Source of the DNA: Aureimonas phyllosphaerae
Lineage (GTDB): Bacteria; Pseudomonadota; Alphaproteobacteria; Rhizobiales; Rhizobiaceae
NCBI RefSeq assembly: GCF_900113065.1
Contig: NZ_FOOA01000015.1
Location: 48,295 to 112,294 of the forward strand
Length of the DNA: 64,000 bases
Direction: 5' to 3'
Shown: positions 27,064-36,252 of the stretch, one piece after another
How the letters are laid out: each line of letters starts with the position of its first letter
Numbering within the stretch: position 1 is the first letter of the stretch
Translations under genes and position numbers: made by a program
Notes under the pieces: generated by a model
Told to the model about the DNA's origin: nothing
What the model saw: only the letters and a program-made list of their open reading frames with translations
Databases searched by the model: none

Positions 27064-27983
27064 GCGGGACGGCTTCGACCTCCACCGGCTGGGTCGGCTG
27101 GCTGACGACGGACACGCCGCGCTCGCGGCTGCAGGCGCGCGCCGTCTCGCTCTACCAGGGTTGGCGCATCCTCAGCCGCAATCCGCTGGCGATGATCGGC
27201 CTCGTTCTCATCGCGATCCTTCTCCTGATGGCGGCCTTCGCGCCGCTTCTCGCCACGCACGATCCCAACGCGCAGAACCTGTCCACGCGCCTCCTGCCGC
27301 CCGGCGCCGGACACTTTCTGGGAACCGACGAACTCGGCCGCGACGTCTGGAGCCGCCTCGTCTACGGCTCGCGGGTCACGCTCTATGTCGTCGCCCTCGT
27401 CGCATTGACGGCGCCGGTGCTCGGCCTCGTGATCGGCACCGTCGCCGGGACGCTTGGTGGCTGGACCGACCGCGTCCTGATGCGCATCACCGACATCTTT
27501 CTCGCCTTCCCACGCCTCGTGCTGGCGCTCGCCTTCGTCGCGGCGCTTGGTCCCGGCATCGAGAACGCGGTCCTCGCCATCGCCTTGACCGCATGGCCAC
27601 CCTATGCGCGCGTCGCGCGCGCCGAGACGCTGACCGTGCGCCGCTCCGACTACATCGCCGCCGCCCGGCTGCAGGGGGCGGGCACGCTGCGCATCATCAC
27701 CGGCCACATCATGCCGATGTGCCTGTCTTCGGTGATCGTGCGCATCACGCTCGACATGGCCGGCATCATCCTGACGGCCGCCGGCCTCGGCTTCCTCGGC
27801 CTCGGCGCGCAGCCGCCGCTCGCCGAATGGGGGGCGATGATCTCGTCGGGCCGGCAGTACCTCCTCACCCACTGGTGGGTCGCGACCATTCCGGGCATCG
27901 CGATCCTGCTCGTCAGCCTCGCCTTCAACCTCCTCGGCGACGCGCTTCGCGACATTCTCGATCCCAGGAGCGGCCAGCAATGA
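27060..27983 (+). CDS. Peptide-type ABC transporter permease (DppC family), system 1
   Basis: This 307-residue permease has the DppC hallmark FLGTDELGRDVWSRLVYGSR (about residues 83-102). The EAA loop is DYIAAARLQGAGTLRIITGHIMP, and the C-terminal LGLGAQPPLAEWG is conserved. It overlaps both flanking genes by 4 bases. Confidence 0.93.
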   Translation: MSGTASTSTGWVGWLTTDTPRSRLQARAVSLYQGWRILSRNPLAMIGLVLIAILLLMAAFAPLLATHDPNAQNLSTRLLPPGAGHFLGTDELGRDVWSRLVYGSRVTLYVVALVALTAPVLGLVIGTVAGTLGGWTDRVLMRITDIFLAFPRLVLALAFVAALGPGIENAVLAIALTAWPPYARVARAETLTVRRSDYIAAARLQGAGTLRIITGHIMPMCLSSVIVRITLDMAGIILTAAGLGFLGLGAQPPLAEWGAMISSGRQYLLTHWWVATIPGIAILLVSLAFNLLGDALRDILDPRSGQQ

Positions 27984-28837
27984 GCGGGCCCGCCTCGTCC
28001 GACGCACCGCTTCTCGAGGTGCGCAATCTCCAGGTCGGGTTCGATACGCGGCGCGGTCTCGTGGAAGCCGTGCGCGACATCTCCTTCGATGTCGGGCGCG
28101 AGCGGGTCGCGATCGTCGGCGAATCGGGCTCCGGCAAGTCGATGACGGGGCGTGCGATCCTGCGCCTCGTGCGCCCGCCCGGGCACGTCGCGGCCGACCG
28201 CCTCGCCTTTCGCGGCACCGATCTCCTCGGCCTGTCCGAAAAGGAGATGCGCGCGGTGCGCGGCCGGCGCATCGCCATGGTCATGCAGGACCCGAAATAT
28301 TCGCTGAACCCCGTCATGCGGATCGACCGGCAGCTCGGCGAGGCGCTGCGCGCCCACGGGCGCATCTCGTCCCGTGAGGCGAGGCATCGCATGATCGCGA
28401 TGCTGGAGGACGTCCAGATCCGCGATCCCGAGCGCGTCCTGCGATCCTATCCGCACGAATTGTCGGGCGGCATGGGGCAGCGCGTCATGATCGCGATGAT
28501 GCTGATCCCGGAGCCCGAACTCCTGATCGCGGACGAGCCGACCTCGGCGCTCGACGTCACCGTCCAGCTCGAGGTCCTTCGGATCCTCGACGGACTCGTG
28601 CGCGGGCGCGGCATGGGGCTCCTGTTCATCAGCCATGACCTGCGCCTCGTATCGACCTTCTGCGACCGGGTGCTCGTGATGTATCGCGGGCGGATCGTCG
28701 AGGAGATCGAGGCCGACCGGCTCGGCCAAGCGCGCCACCCCTATACGCAGGGGCTTCTTGCCTGCCTGCCGCGCATCGGCGGCGGGCACGAGACCCTGCC
28801 GACGCTCGACCGCCGACCGGAATGGCTGAACGCATGA
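27980..28837 (+). CDS. Peptide-type ABC transporter ATP-binding protein (DppD family), system 1
   Basis: This 285-residue ATPase has Walker [10 protein letters not shown], signature LSGGMGQR, Walker [13 protein letters not shown] and the switch His in FISHD. It is shorter than usual DppD proteins: it ends soon after RHPYTQGLLACLPR and lacks the C-terminal oligo_HPY cysteine motif. The ATG at 27980 overlaps the permease stop. Confidence 0.91.
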   Translation: MSGPASSDAPLLEVRNLQVGFDTRRGLVEAVRDISFDVGRERVAIVGESGSGKSMTGRAILRLVRPPGHVAADRLAFRGTDLLGLSEKEMRAVRGRRIAMVMQDPKYSLNPVMRIDRQLGEALRAHGRISSREARHRMIAMLEDVQIRDPERVLRSYPHELSGGMGQRVMIAMMLIPEPELLIADEPTSALDVTVQLEVLRILDGLVRGRGMGLLFISHDLRLVSTFCDRVLVMYRGRIVEEIEADRLGQARHPYTQGLLACLPRIGGGHETLPTLDRRPEWLNA

Positions 28838-29610
28838 CGACGGGACCCCGCATCGAAGTCCGCGACCTGGTGGTGACGCTCGAGGAAGGCCGCAACCGCG
28901 TCGACGCGGTGAAGGGCGTGTCCTTCCGGGTGGAGACGGGCGAGTCCTTCGGTCTCGTCGGCGAATCGGGCTCTGGCAAATCCACGATCCTGCGTGCCAT
29001 CTGCGGGCTGGCGCCGATCTCGGCGGGCGAGATCCGGGTGGATGGCGAGACGCTCGGGGAGCGGCGCGACAAGCGCTTCGCCGCCCGCGTCCAGATGGTG
29101 TTCCAGGACCCCTACGGCTCGCTGCACCCGCGCCACACGATCGACCGCATCCTGTCAGAGCCGCTGGCGATCCACGGTCTCAAGGATCGCGACAGGCGGG
29201 TGCTCCAGGCGCTGTCGGACGTCGGGCTCGACCCGGCCTTCCGCTTCCGCCTGCCGCACCAGCTCTCGGGTGGGCAGCGCCAGCGGATCGCAATCGCCCG
29301 CGCGCTGATCCTCGAGCCGTCGGTCCTGCTTCTCGACGAGCCGACCTCGGCGCTCGACGCCTCGATCCAGGCCGAGGTCCTGAACCTCCTCACGCGACTT
29401 CGCGCGGAACGGGGTCTGACCTACCTCTTCGTCAGCCACGATCTCGCCGTGGTCGACCACATGTGCGAGCGCCTCCTCGTCATGCGCGGCGGCGAGGCGG
29501 TGGAAGCGCTGGAGGAGGGTCGCCTCGCTGCCCGAGACGTCGCGTCCGATTATGCGCGGACGCTGATGACGGCGAGCGACGGCTTCGTGCGCCCGCCAGC
29601 CAGCGGATAG
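28834..29610 (+). CDS. Peptide-type ABC transporter ATP-binding protein (DppF family), system 1
   Basis: This 258-residue ATPase has Walker [10 protein letters not shown], the DppF-type MVFQDPYGSLHPRHT, signature LSGGQRQR and Walker B LLLDEPTSALD. ATG at 28834 gives a 4-base overlap with the upstream gene; an in-frame ATG at 28822 is the alternative. It also lacks the C-terminal oligo_HPY cysteines. Last gene of the operon, convergent with the BLUF gene. Confidence 0.91.
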   Translation: MTTGPRIEVRDLVVTLEEGRNRVDAVKGVSFRVETGESFGLVGESGSGKSTILRAICGLAPISAGEIRVDGETLGERRDKRFAARVQMVFQDPYGSLHPRHTIDRILSEPLAIHGLKDRDRRVLQALSDVGLDPAFRFRLPHQLSGGQRQRIAIARALILEPSVLLLDEPTSALDASIQAEVLNLLTRLRAERGLTYLFVSHDLAVVDHMCERLLVMRGGEAVEALEEGRLAARDVASDYARTLMTASDGFVRPPASG

Positions 29611-29619
29611 GGCGCGTCG

Positions 29620-30057
29620 TCAGGCGGCCTCTTCCTCGATCGTCAGGTCCCGCAGGAGCGTGTGGATCTCGTCGCCGCTGAGGCGCGACGGGTCGAAGCC
29701 GCTGGACGCGCCGACGCCGGCAAAGCGCCCGGCATCGACGTCCGACGCCCCGACGAAGCCCATCGCCCAGTTCGGAAAGCTGCGGGCGGCGATCGGATCG
29801 AGGGCGAGGAGCGACACGTCGCCGTGCCGCTCGTCCTGCTGGATCCGCTCGAAGGCCGCCTCCACCGTCGCGAGCGGGCCCTCCAGCACCTGCGCGAAGC
29901 AGCCGCGGTTGAACAGGAGTGCGCCCGTGATGCCGTCGCGCGTGTTGTTGGTGCGGCTTCGCGCCAGGATGTCGCCGACATGGGCGTCGAACGTGTCGGC
30001 GTCGCCGCGGATGTGGTTGCGGCTGTAGTAGACGAGACGAAAGAGGTCGTCGTTCAT
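29620..30057 (-). CDS. BLUF-domain blue-light sensor
   Basis: This 145-residue protein is a single BLUF (flavin) domain with a short C-terminal helix. By alignment in my head to Slr1694 and BlrB the photochemical residues are all present: Tyr10 (RLVYYSR), Asn38 (NNTRDGITG), Gln56 (FAQVLEGP), Trp97 and Met99 (NWAMGF). There is no output domain, so it must signal through a partner. Its ATG overlaps the stop of the GGDEF-EAL gene (ATGA), making that protein the obvious partner. The short acidic C-terminus (LRDLTIEEEAA) could be the interaction element. Confidence 0.93.
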   Translation of the reverse strand: MNDDLFRLVYYSRNHIRGDADTFDAHVGDILARSRTNNTRDGITGALLFNRGCFAQVLEGPLATVEAAFERIQQDERHGDVSLLALDPIAARSFPNWAMGFVGASDVDAGRFAGVGASSGFDPSRLSGDEIHTLLRDLTIEEEAA

Positions 30058-31682
30058 CGCGGATCGCCTTTCGGATCTTGGTCGGGCCGGGTCAGGAAGT
30101 CGGCGACGAGATGGGCCGCCATCGGCCGCCCCGTCAGGTAGCCCTGGACATGCGTGCAGCGCTCGTCCCGGATGCGGGCGAGTTGTTCGGCGGTCTCGAC
30201 GCCCTCGGCGGTGATCGCCATGCCCAGACTTGCGCCGAGCCCCGCGACCGCCCGCAGGATCGCCTCGCTGTCGGCGTTCGCGTTGGCGATGAAGGAGCGG
30301 TCGATCTTGATCTTGTTGAACGGGAACTTCTGGAGATAGCTGAGGGACGAATACCCCGTGCCGAAGTCGTCCATCGAGATCTTCACCCCGATGTCGCGAA
30401 GCGCGGCGAGCGTCCTCAGGACATTGTCGGTATCGTCGAGAAGCGCGCCCTCGGTGATCTCGATCTCCAGCCGGTGGGCCGACAGGCCCGATCGCTTAAG
30501 CGCCGACATCACGGTGTCCAGCAGCGTATCGGCCTTGAACTGGATCGGGGAGACGTTGACCGCGACGATTATCTCGCCCGGCCAGGTTGCCGCCTCCTGG
30601 CAGGCCGTCCGCAGCACCCATTCGCCGATCTTGACGATCAGCCCGTTCTCCTCGGCGAGCGAGATGAACTCCAGCGGCGGGATGTAGCCCCGCACCGGGT
30701 GCTTCCAGCGCAGGAGCGCCTCGAAGCCGATGCAGCGGTCGTCGGAAAGGTCGAGGAAGGGCTGGAAGTTCAGCTCGAACTGCTTGAGCGCGAGGGCGCG
30801 GCGCAGGTCGATCTCCGTTTCCCGGCGTCGCTGCAGGAGATCGTCCATGCCGGTCTCGAACAGGCGGTAGCGGCCCCGGCCGGCCCGCTTGGCCTCGTAG
30901 AGCGCGAGGTCACCGTTGCGCAGCAAGTCCCGCGCCTGCGTGACGTCGCCCTGCAGCGCGACGCCGACGCTGACGCCGATGTTGATCGTATGGCCGCTGA
31001 GCACATAGGTCCGCCCGACGAGATCCACGATGCGGGCGGCCAGCTTTTCGGCGTCCGCCGTCTCGCGCACGCCGTGCTGGAGGACCACGAACTCGTCGCC
31101 GCCCAGACGCGCGACGACGTCGCCCTTCCGGCAGGCGCTGGCGAGGCGGTCGGCCACCTTCTTCAGGAGAAGGTCGCCGATCCCGTGACCCAGCGTGTCG
31201 TTGATCATCTTGAAGCGGTCGAGATCGAGGCAGTGGACCGCGACGGCCGAGCCCTCGCCGCGCGCCAGCGCCGCAGCCAGGTGCCGCATGAACATGTTGC
31301 GCTTGGCGAGCCCGGTGAGGTCGTCGAGGTCCGCCGCGATGGCGGTTTCCCTCCCCTCGTTCGCGAGCCTGAGGTCGACGACGAACGAGTCCTCGCCGAG
31401 GGGCGCGAGCCGGGCGTCGAAGCTCACGTGCTCCTTGGTCGTCAGGATCATCGGCGAGGACCGGCCGCGGTCCGCAGCCGCCGGCGCAAAGCCCGAAAAC
31501 AGGTCGCGGATGTTGAGACCGATGATCCACCCCCCGAACGAGGCTTCCGCCGCCGCATTGGCATAGGTCACGCTGCCGTCCGCGCCGAGCGCCAGCACGG
31601 GATGGGAGAGCCTCTGCAGGATGAGTTCGCAGCTCGGTGGATCGAGCGGGCTCGCGGGCGAAAGGGCAGCGGGAACGTTCAT
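30054..31682 (-). CDS. PAS-GGDEF-EAL cyclic-di-GMP turnover protein
   Basis: This 542-residue protein has an N-terminal PAS-like domain (about residues 20-120), then GGDEF (about 125-280) and EAL (about 290-535). The GGDEF site is intact (ARLGGDEF), with an RxxD inhibitory site (RKGD) just before it. EAL catalytic elements are intact: FEALLRW, NVSP, EITE, DDFGTGYSSL, KIDRSF and AEGVET. Both activities are therefore possible. The ATG at 31682 follows GAGGAG; the longer upstream frame is rejected. It is translationally coupled to the BLUF gene, suggesting light control of c-di-GMP level. Confidence 0.93.
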   Translation of the reverse strand: MNVPAALSPASPLDPPSCELILQRLSHPVLALGADGSVTYANAAAEASFGGWIIGLNIRDLFSGFAPAAADRGRSSPMILTTKEHVSFDARLAPLGEDSFVVDLRLANEGRETAIAADLDDLTGLAKRNMFMRHLAAALARGEGSAVAVHCLDLDRFKMINDTLGHGIGDLLLKKVADRLASACRKGDVVARLGGDEFVVLQHGVRETADAEKLAARIVDLVGRTYVLSGHTINIGVSVGVALQGDVTQARDLLRNGDLALYEAKRAGRGRYRLFETGMDDLLQRRRETEIDLRRALALKQFELNFQPFLDLSDDRCIGFEALLRWKHPVRGYIPPLEFISLAEENGLIVKIGEWVLRTACQEAATWPGEIIVAVNVSPIQFKADTLLDTVMSALKRSGLSAHRLEIEITEGALLDDTDNVLRTLAALRDIGVKISMDDFGTGYSSLSYLQKFPFNKIKIDRSFIANANADSEAILRAVAGLGASLGMAITAEGVETAEQLARIRDERCTHVQGYLTGRPMAAHLVADFLTRPDQDPKGDPR

Positions 31683-31793
31683 GACGGTCTCCTCGTCATG
31701 GCCTGGGAGCCCGAACCCTCGCAGGCGAAGGTTGACGAGCCGCGCGCCGGTCCCGCGCCTGTCCACCGCTTTCGGCGGCGATTGCCGGAACGG

Positions 31794-32681
31794 TTAGCGC
31801 CCCGTGAAGCCGGCGGCACGCGAGACGGTCGGCGCCGAGGCGCGGCGATGCGAGCCCTTTCGGGCATACATCGCGGTATCCGCGACCGACAGAGTCTGCG
31901 CCACGGCGTCGCCGGGATGCCAGACGGCCCCGCCCAGCGAAACGGCGATCCGCGTCGGCAGGCTCGACCATCGAAGCTCGTCGGCGGCGGCTTCGCGCAG
32001 CGCATCGAGGCGCCGGTCGAGGCAAGCCTCGTCGGGTTCTTCCAGGAGCAGGTGGAACTCGTCGCCCCCGATCCGCGCGGCGGCCTCGCCGGGACGCACG
32101 TGATCTCGAAGCCAGGCCCCGACGCGCCGGATCGCCTCGTCCCCGGCGTCGTGCCCGTGGCGGTCGTTGATCCCCTTCAGACCGTCGAGGTCAACGACCA
32201 CCAGGGCAAAGCCGAGGCGCGATGCGATGGCCGCGTCGCACCGCTCAGCGAGCATCCCCTCGAAGCCGCGCCGGTTGGCAAGACCGGTCAGCGCATCCTT
32301 CAGCGCCGCGTTGGCGAGGCGCTTGGTCGCCGTGATGTTCTGGCAGATCGTCAGGATGCGCACGACCTCCCCGGTTTCCCGGTCGATGCAGGGCGAGAGC
32401 GTCGTCCGGTACCAGTCGCCGGTCGGGGACATCTCGCCCCGCTCCTCGAACTGCATCGAGCGACGCGACCGGACGCAGACCCCGTAGCGATCCGTCAGCA
32501 TGCTGGCCTTGGCCAGTGGAACGCAGTCCTCGAACATGCGCCCCGCCAGGCTTCCGCTGGACTGCCCGGTTTCCTTCTCGGCCGCCTGGTTCATGCCGAA
32601 GATGCGAAAGCGTGGGCCGGACTCGACGTCCACCACGAAGATCGGGACATCGATCATGTTGAGATTGAATGTCAGATCCAT
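31794..32681 (-). CDS. PAS-GGDEF diguanylate cyclase
   Basis: This 295-residue protein has a PAS domain (about residues 8-115) joined to a GGDEF domain (about 125-285). The active site AARIGGDEF is intact. The preceding inhibitory position reads RPGE rather than RxxD, so product feedback may be weaker. It makes c-di-GMP from GTP. It is 111 bp upstream of the GGDEF-EAL gene on the same strand and could be in the same transcript. Confidence 0.92.
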   Translation of the reverse strand: MDLTFNLNMIDVPIFVVDVESGPRFRIFGMNQAAEKETGQSSGSLAGRMFEDCVPLAKASMLTDRYGVCVRSRRSMQFEERGEMSPTGDWYRTTLSPCIDRETGEVVRILTICQNITATKRLANAALKDALTGLANRRGFEGMLAERCDAAIASRLGFALVVVDLDGLKGINDRHGHDAGDEAIRRVGAWLRDHVRPGEAAARIGGDEFHLLLEEPDEACLDRRLDALREAAADELRWSSLPTRIAVSLGGAVWHPGDAVAQTLSVADTAMYARKGSHRRASAPTVSRAAGFTGR

Positions 32682-32896
32682 GCTGCGCCCCCGCCCTGCC
32701 GCTGCGTCACATTGGCCCTTCGATGGTTGAGGAAGGGATAAGGGTTCGATCCGGCGTGCTTAGACGACCATGGTTTGAAGGACCGTTCAAAGACGAGGCA
32801 TCCAACTGAGCCGGTTGGGCCTCCGAAAGAACCGCAGGGTTTCCGGCCGCCTCAGTGACCAGAAAATGTGCATCTCTCGATCTGCACAAAATACGG

Positions 32897-32945
32897 TTGA
32901 CACGGCCAATGAAAGCGATTTGTCTGAACCAATCGTTCATTGGTT
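32897..32945 (+). promoter_or_regulatory. Promoter and operator-like dyad before the GntR gene
   Basis: A -35 TTGACA lies at 32897-32902 with a weak -10 (TTGTCT, 32920-32925) after 17 bases. A perfect inverted repeat, AACCAAT (32927-32933) / ATTGGTT (32939-32945) with a 5-base centre, sits at the expected transcription start. The layout suggests autoregulation by the GntR protein encoded just downstream. Confidence 0.55.
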
Positions 32946-32955
32946 TGGTCACCCC

Positions 32956-33699
32956 TTGTCGCTCACTGGCCCCGACAATTCCGCCCTGGCTCTCGGTCGC
33001 ATCCGCGACCTGCTGGGTCAGCTTGCAGGACGAGAGGAAACGCGGCTTCCGACCGAGCGCGCCCTGTCCGAGCAGCTGGGCGTCAGCCGGAGCGCCGTTC
33101 GGCGCGCCCTCGAAGTCTTGGAGGCCGAGGGCGTCGTCTGGCGGCGCCAGGGCTCGGGCACCTTTGCCGGCCCCCGGCCGGATCCCTCGCCGGCACAGAC
33201 CGATCCCCTCGTCGCCTCGATCGATTTCCTGGAGATCATGGAAGTCCGCCTGCGGATCGAGCCGCCGCTTGCACAGCTCGCCGCGATGCGGGCGACGCCG
33301 TCCGATGTCGAGCGCATGCGCGAGCTCGTCGAGCGCATCGCGGGAACCGAGGACGCCGACGCGCGCGAGCTCTGGGACGGCGCCCTGCACCGGCAGATCG
33401 CCATCAGCGCCCGCAACCGTCTGTTTCTCGCGCTCTTCGACACGGTCGACCGCATCCGCCAGGACGACAGCTGGCGCATCGTCCGCGAACGGGCCCGCAC
33501 GCTCGCCGGCTCGCGCGCGGCCACGCTTGGGCAGCACTGGGCCATCGTCCACGCCATCGCGGCGCGCGACCCGATGCGGGCCGGCGAGGCGATGCGCGAG
33601 CACCTCCTCCTCATCCAGGAAATCCTGATCCGGCAGACCTCGATCGAGCCGGTGCCGCCGCACGTCCCACCAGCCGCCCAAGAGCTAGAGCCCGTCTGA
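32956..33699 (+). CDS. GntR family (FCD-type) regulator of the glutathione-type ABC operon
   Basis: The winged helix is intact (ETRLPTERALSEQLGVSRSAVRRALEVLEAEG) and is followed by an FCD domain (DFLEIMEVRLRIEPPLAQLAA, LHRQIAISARNRLFL). The start is uncertain: the open frame extends to a TTG at 32815, but a promoter and operator-like dyad at 32897-32945 lie inside that extension. I therefore chose the TTG at 32956, giving 247 residues that begin just before the HTH domain. It is the first gene of the operon, 32 bases before the binding-protein gene. Ligand unknown. Confidence 0.8.
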   Translation: MSLTGPDNSALALGRIRDLLGQLAGREETRLPTERALSEQLGVSRSAVRRALEVLEAEGVVWRRQGSGTFAGPRPDPSPAQTDPLVASIDFLEIMEVRLRIEPPLAQLAAMRATPSDVERMRELVERIAGTEDADARELWDGALHRQIAISARNRLFLALFDTVDRIRQDDSWRIVRERARTLAGSRAATLGQHWAIVHAIAARDPMRAGEAMREHLLLIQEILIRQTSIEPVPPHVPPAAQELEPV

Positions 33700-33731
33700 C
33701 CCCTCCCCCGATCTTTCAGGAACGCGACGCC

Positions 33732-35240
33732 ATGACCCTTCGACGCCTTGCCGTTTCCCTTCTCCTGACCGCCGCTCTCGCCGGCCCTGCCCTGTCGGCC
33801 GAGCTGCGGATCGGCCTCGGCGACGATGCCGATGTCCTCGACCCCGCCCAGTCGCGCACCTTCGTCGGGCGCATCGTCTACACCGCGCTCTGCGACAAGC
33901 TGGTCGACATCTCGACCGATCTCCAGATCGTCCCGCAGCTGGCGACCGACTGGAAATGGTCGGACGATGCCCGCAGCCTCGTCATGAACCTGCGCCAGGA
34001 CGCCCGCTTCCACGACGGTGAGCCGCTCGACGCCAAGGCGGTCGTCTTCAACATCGAACGGATGAAGACGCTGCCAGAATCGCGGCGCAAGAGCGAGCTC
34101 GCCTCGGTTTCGAAGGTCGAGGCGACGGGCGCTTATCAGGTGACCTTCACGCTCGGCACGCCCGACGTCTCGCTGCTCGCCCAGCTGTCGGACCGGGCGG
34201 GCATGATGGTCTCGCCGAAAGCGGCGGCTGCCAGCGGCGCGAACTTCGGGGCCAACCCGGTGTGTTCGGGTCCCTACCGCTTCGTCGAGCGCGTCCAGCA
34301 GGATCGCATCGTTCTGGAGAAGTTCGCCGAGCACTGGGACGCGGCGAACTACCCGCTCGATCGCGTCACTTATCTTCCGATCCCGGACACCACCGTGCGC
34401 CTCGCCAACCTGCGCTCGGGCGATCTCGACATGGTGGAGCGCGTGGCCGCGAGCGACGCCGCAGCGGTTGCCGCCGATTCGAGCCTGAAGAGCGAGACGG
34501 TGATCGGCCTCGGCTACCAAGCGCTCTACGTGAACGTCGCCAACGGCGCACGGGCCGACAACCCGCTCGGCAAGGACAAGCGCGTCCGCCAAGCCTTCTC
34601 GCTCGCCATCGACCGCGATGCGATCAACCAGGTGGTCTACGAGGGCACGCAGGCCGCCGGAAACCAGCCATTCCCACCGGAAAGCCCCTGGTTCAACACG
34701 AGCTTCCCCGTGCCGGCCCGCGACATCGAGAAGGCGAAGGCCCTGATGGCGGAGGCCGGGGTGTCGAGCGTCGACGTGCAGCTGCAGGCGGCCAACGTGC
34801 CGGTGACGATGCAGGCGATGCAGGTCGTCCAGGCGATGGTCGCCGAGGCGGGCTTCAACGTCTCGCTGCAGGCGACCGAGTTCACCACGCTCCTCGCCGC
34901 ACAAAGCTCGGGCGATTTTCAGATCTCGCGCTCGGACTGGTCGGGCCGGCTCGATCCGGACGGCAACGTCCACCAGTTCATCACCTGCGCGGGTGGCCAG
35001 AACGACGTGAAATACTGCAATCCCGCGCTCGATGCCCTGCTCGACGAGGCGCGTACCATCCCGGATCCGGCCGCGCGCAAGGTGAAGTACGACGCAGCCA
35101 CCGCGATCATGCAGGACGACATGCCGATCATCTACCTCGGCAACCAGTCCTACATCTACGCCTTCGACACCGACGTGTCCGGCTTCACGCCCTATCCCGA
35201 CGGCCTGATCCGCCTGCGCGGCATGAACAAGGCCGACTGA
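33732..35240 (+). CDS. Glutathione/peptide-type ABC substrate-binding protein (GsiB-like)
   Basis: This 502-residue SBP_bac_5 protein has a signal peptide (LRRLAVSLLLTAALAGPALSAE) and family motifs (DADVLDPAQSRTFVGRIVYTALCDKL, FHDGEPLDAKAVVFNIERM). The overall sequence and gene order (binding protein, two permeases, gamma-glutamyltransferase, fused ATPase) resemble GsiB of glutathione importers. AGGA precedes the ATG at 33732. Glutathione or another gamma-glutamyl peptide is the inferred ligand. Confidence 0.85.
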   Translation: MTLRRLAVSLLLTAALAGPALSAELRIGLGDDADVLDPAQSRTFVGRIVYTALCDKLVDISTDLQIVPQLATDWKWSDDARSLVMNLRQDARFHDGEPLDAKAVVFNIERMKTLPESRRKSELASVSKVEATGAYQVTFTLGTPDVSLLAQLSDRAGMMVSPKAAAASGANFGANPVCSGPYRFVERVQQDRIVLEKFAEHWDAANYPLDRVTYLPIPDTTVRLANLRSGDLDMVERVAASDAAAVAADSSLKSETVIGLGYQALYVNVANGARADNPLGKDKRVRQAFSLAIDRDAINQVVYEGTQAAGNQPFPPESPWFNTSFPVPARDIEKAKALMAEAGVSSVDVQLQAANVPVTMQAMQVVQAMVAEAGFNVSLQATEFTTLLAAQSSGDFQISRSDWSGRLDPDGNVHQFITCAGGQNDVKYCNPALDALLDEARTIPDPAARKVKYDAATAIMQDDMPIIYLGNQSYIYAFDTDVSGFTPYPDGLIRLRGMNKAD

Positions 35241-35304
35241 CGCCCCTTCTCAACGCCCGGCGGCCGCGATCGCGCGCCGCCGGCCTCTCCTCCCGAGGCC
35301 CGTC

Positions 35305-36252
35305 ATGTTGAGCATCATCGCCAAGCGGCTCCTTCTTGCGATCCCGACGCTTCTGATCGTCTCCGTCTTCGTCTTCCTCCTGCAGAAGCTCCTGCCGGGC
35401 GATCCGATCCTGGCGCTGGCCGGCGAGGAGCGCGATCCCGCGACGCTCGATTTCCTGCGCGAGAAGTATCGCCTGAACGATCCGATCATCTGGCAATACG
35501 TCTACTGGCTCGGCGACCTCCTGCGCGGCGACCTCGGGATCTCGCTGCGCACCAACCAGCCGGTGACCGAGCTGATCCTCGAGAAGCTGCCCGTCACCAT
35601 CCAGCTCGCGGTGCTGGCGATGATCCTTGCGATGGCGATCGGCATACCGGCCGGCATTCTCGCCGCCGTGCGCAAGAACTCGGCGATCGACGTGACGGCG
35701 AACCTCGTCGCGCTGTCGGGCCTTTCGGTGCCGAACTTCTGGCTCGGCATCATGCTGATCCTCCTCGTCTCGGTGAACCTCGGCTGGCTGCCGGCCTCCG
35801 GCTACGCCCCGCTCTTTTCCGATCCGGTCCGCGCCCTCGAGACCATGATCATGCCGGCCTTCGTCCTGTCGACGCCGCTGGCGGCGACCCTGATGCGCCA
35901 CACGCGCTCGGCCATGCTCGGCGCGCTGAAGGCCGACTACGTGCGCACGGCGCGCGCCAAGGGCCTGTCGCCGCGCGAGGTCGTGCTGGGACACGGGTTC
36001 CGCAACGCGCTCCTGCCGGTCGTCACGCTTTCGGCGCTCCTCTTCGGCGACCTCCTCGCCGGGGCCGTCCTCACCGAGCAGATCTTCACGATCCCCGGCT
36101 TCGGCAAGCTGATCGTCGATGCCGTGTTCAATCGCGACTACGCGGTGGTGCAGGGCGTCGTCCTGTGCACGGCGGTCGGCTTCATCGCCATGAACCTCGT
36201 CGCCGACATTCTCTACGTCCTCCTCAACCCGCGCATGAGGACCGCCCTGTGA
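35305..36252 (+). CDS. Glutathione/peptide-type ABC permease (GsiC-like)
   Basis: This 315-residue BPD_transp_1 permease starts with the typical MLSIIAKRLLLAIPTLLIVS helix. It has the LLPGDPILALAGEERDP periplasmic loop and the EAA loop DYVRTARAKGLSPREVVLGHGFRNA. It follows the binding-protein gene by 64 bases and overlaps the next permease (GTGA). Confidence 0.91.
   Translation: MLSIIAKRLLLAIPTLLIVSVFVFLLQKLLPGDPILALAGEERDPATLDFLREKYRLNDPIIWQYVYWLGDLLRGDLGISLRTNQPVTELILEKLPVTIQLAVLAMILAMAIGIPAGILAAVRKNSAIDVTANLVALSGLSVPNFWLGIMLILLVSVNLGWLPASGYAPLFSDPVRALETMIMPAFVLSTPLAATLMRHTRSAMLGALKADYVRTARAKGLSPREVVLGHGFRNALLPVVTLSALLFGDLLAGAVLTEQIFTIPGFGKLIVDAVFNRDYAVVQGVVLCTAVGFIAMNLVADILYVLLNPRMRTAL

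Noticed and set aside
28822..28833. Earlier ATG for the system 1 DppF gene
   Set aside because: The ATG at 28834 gives the 4-base overlap seen at the other junctions of the operon; kept only as an alternative.
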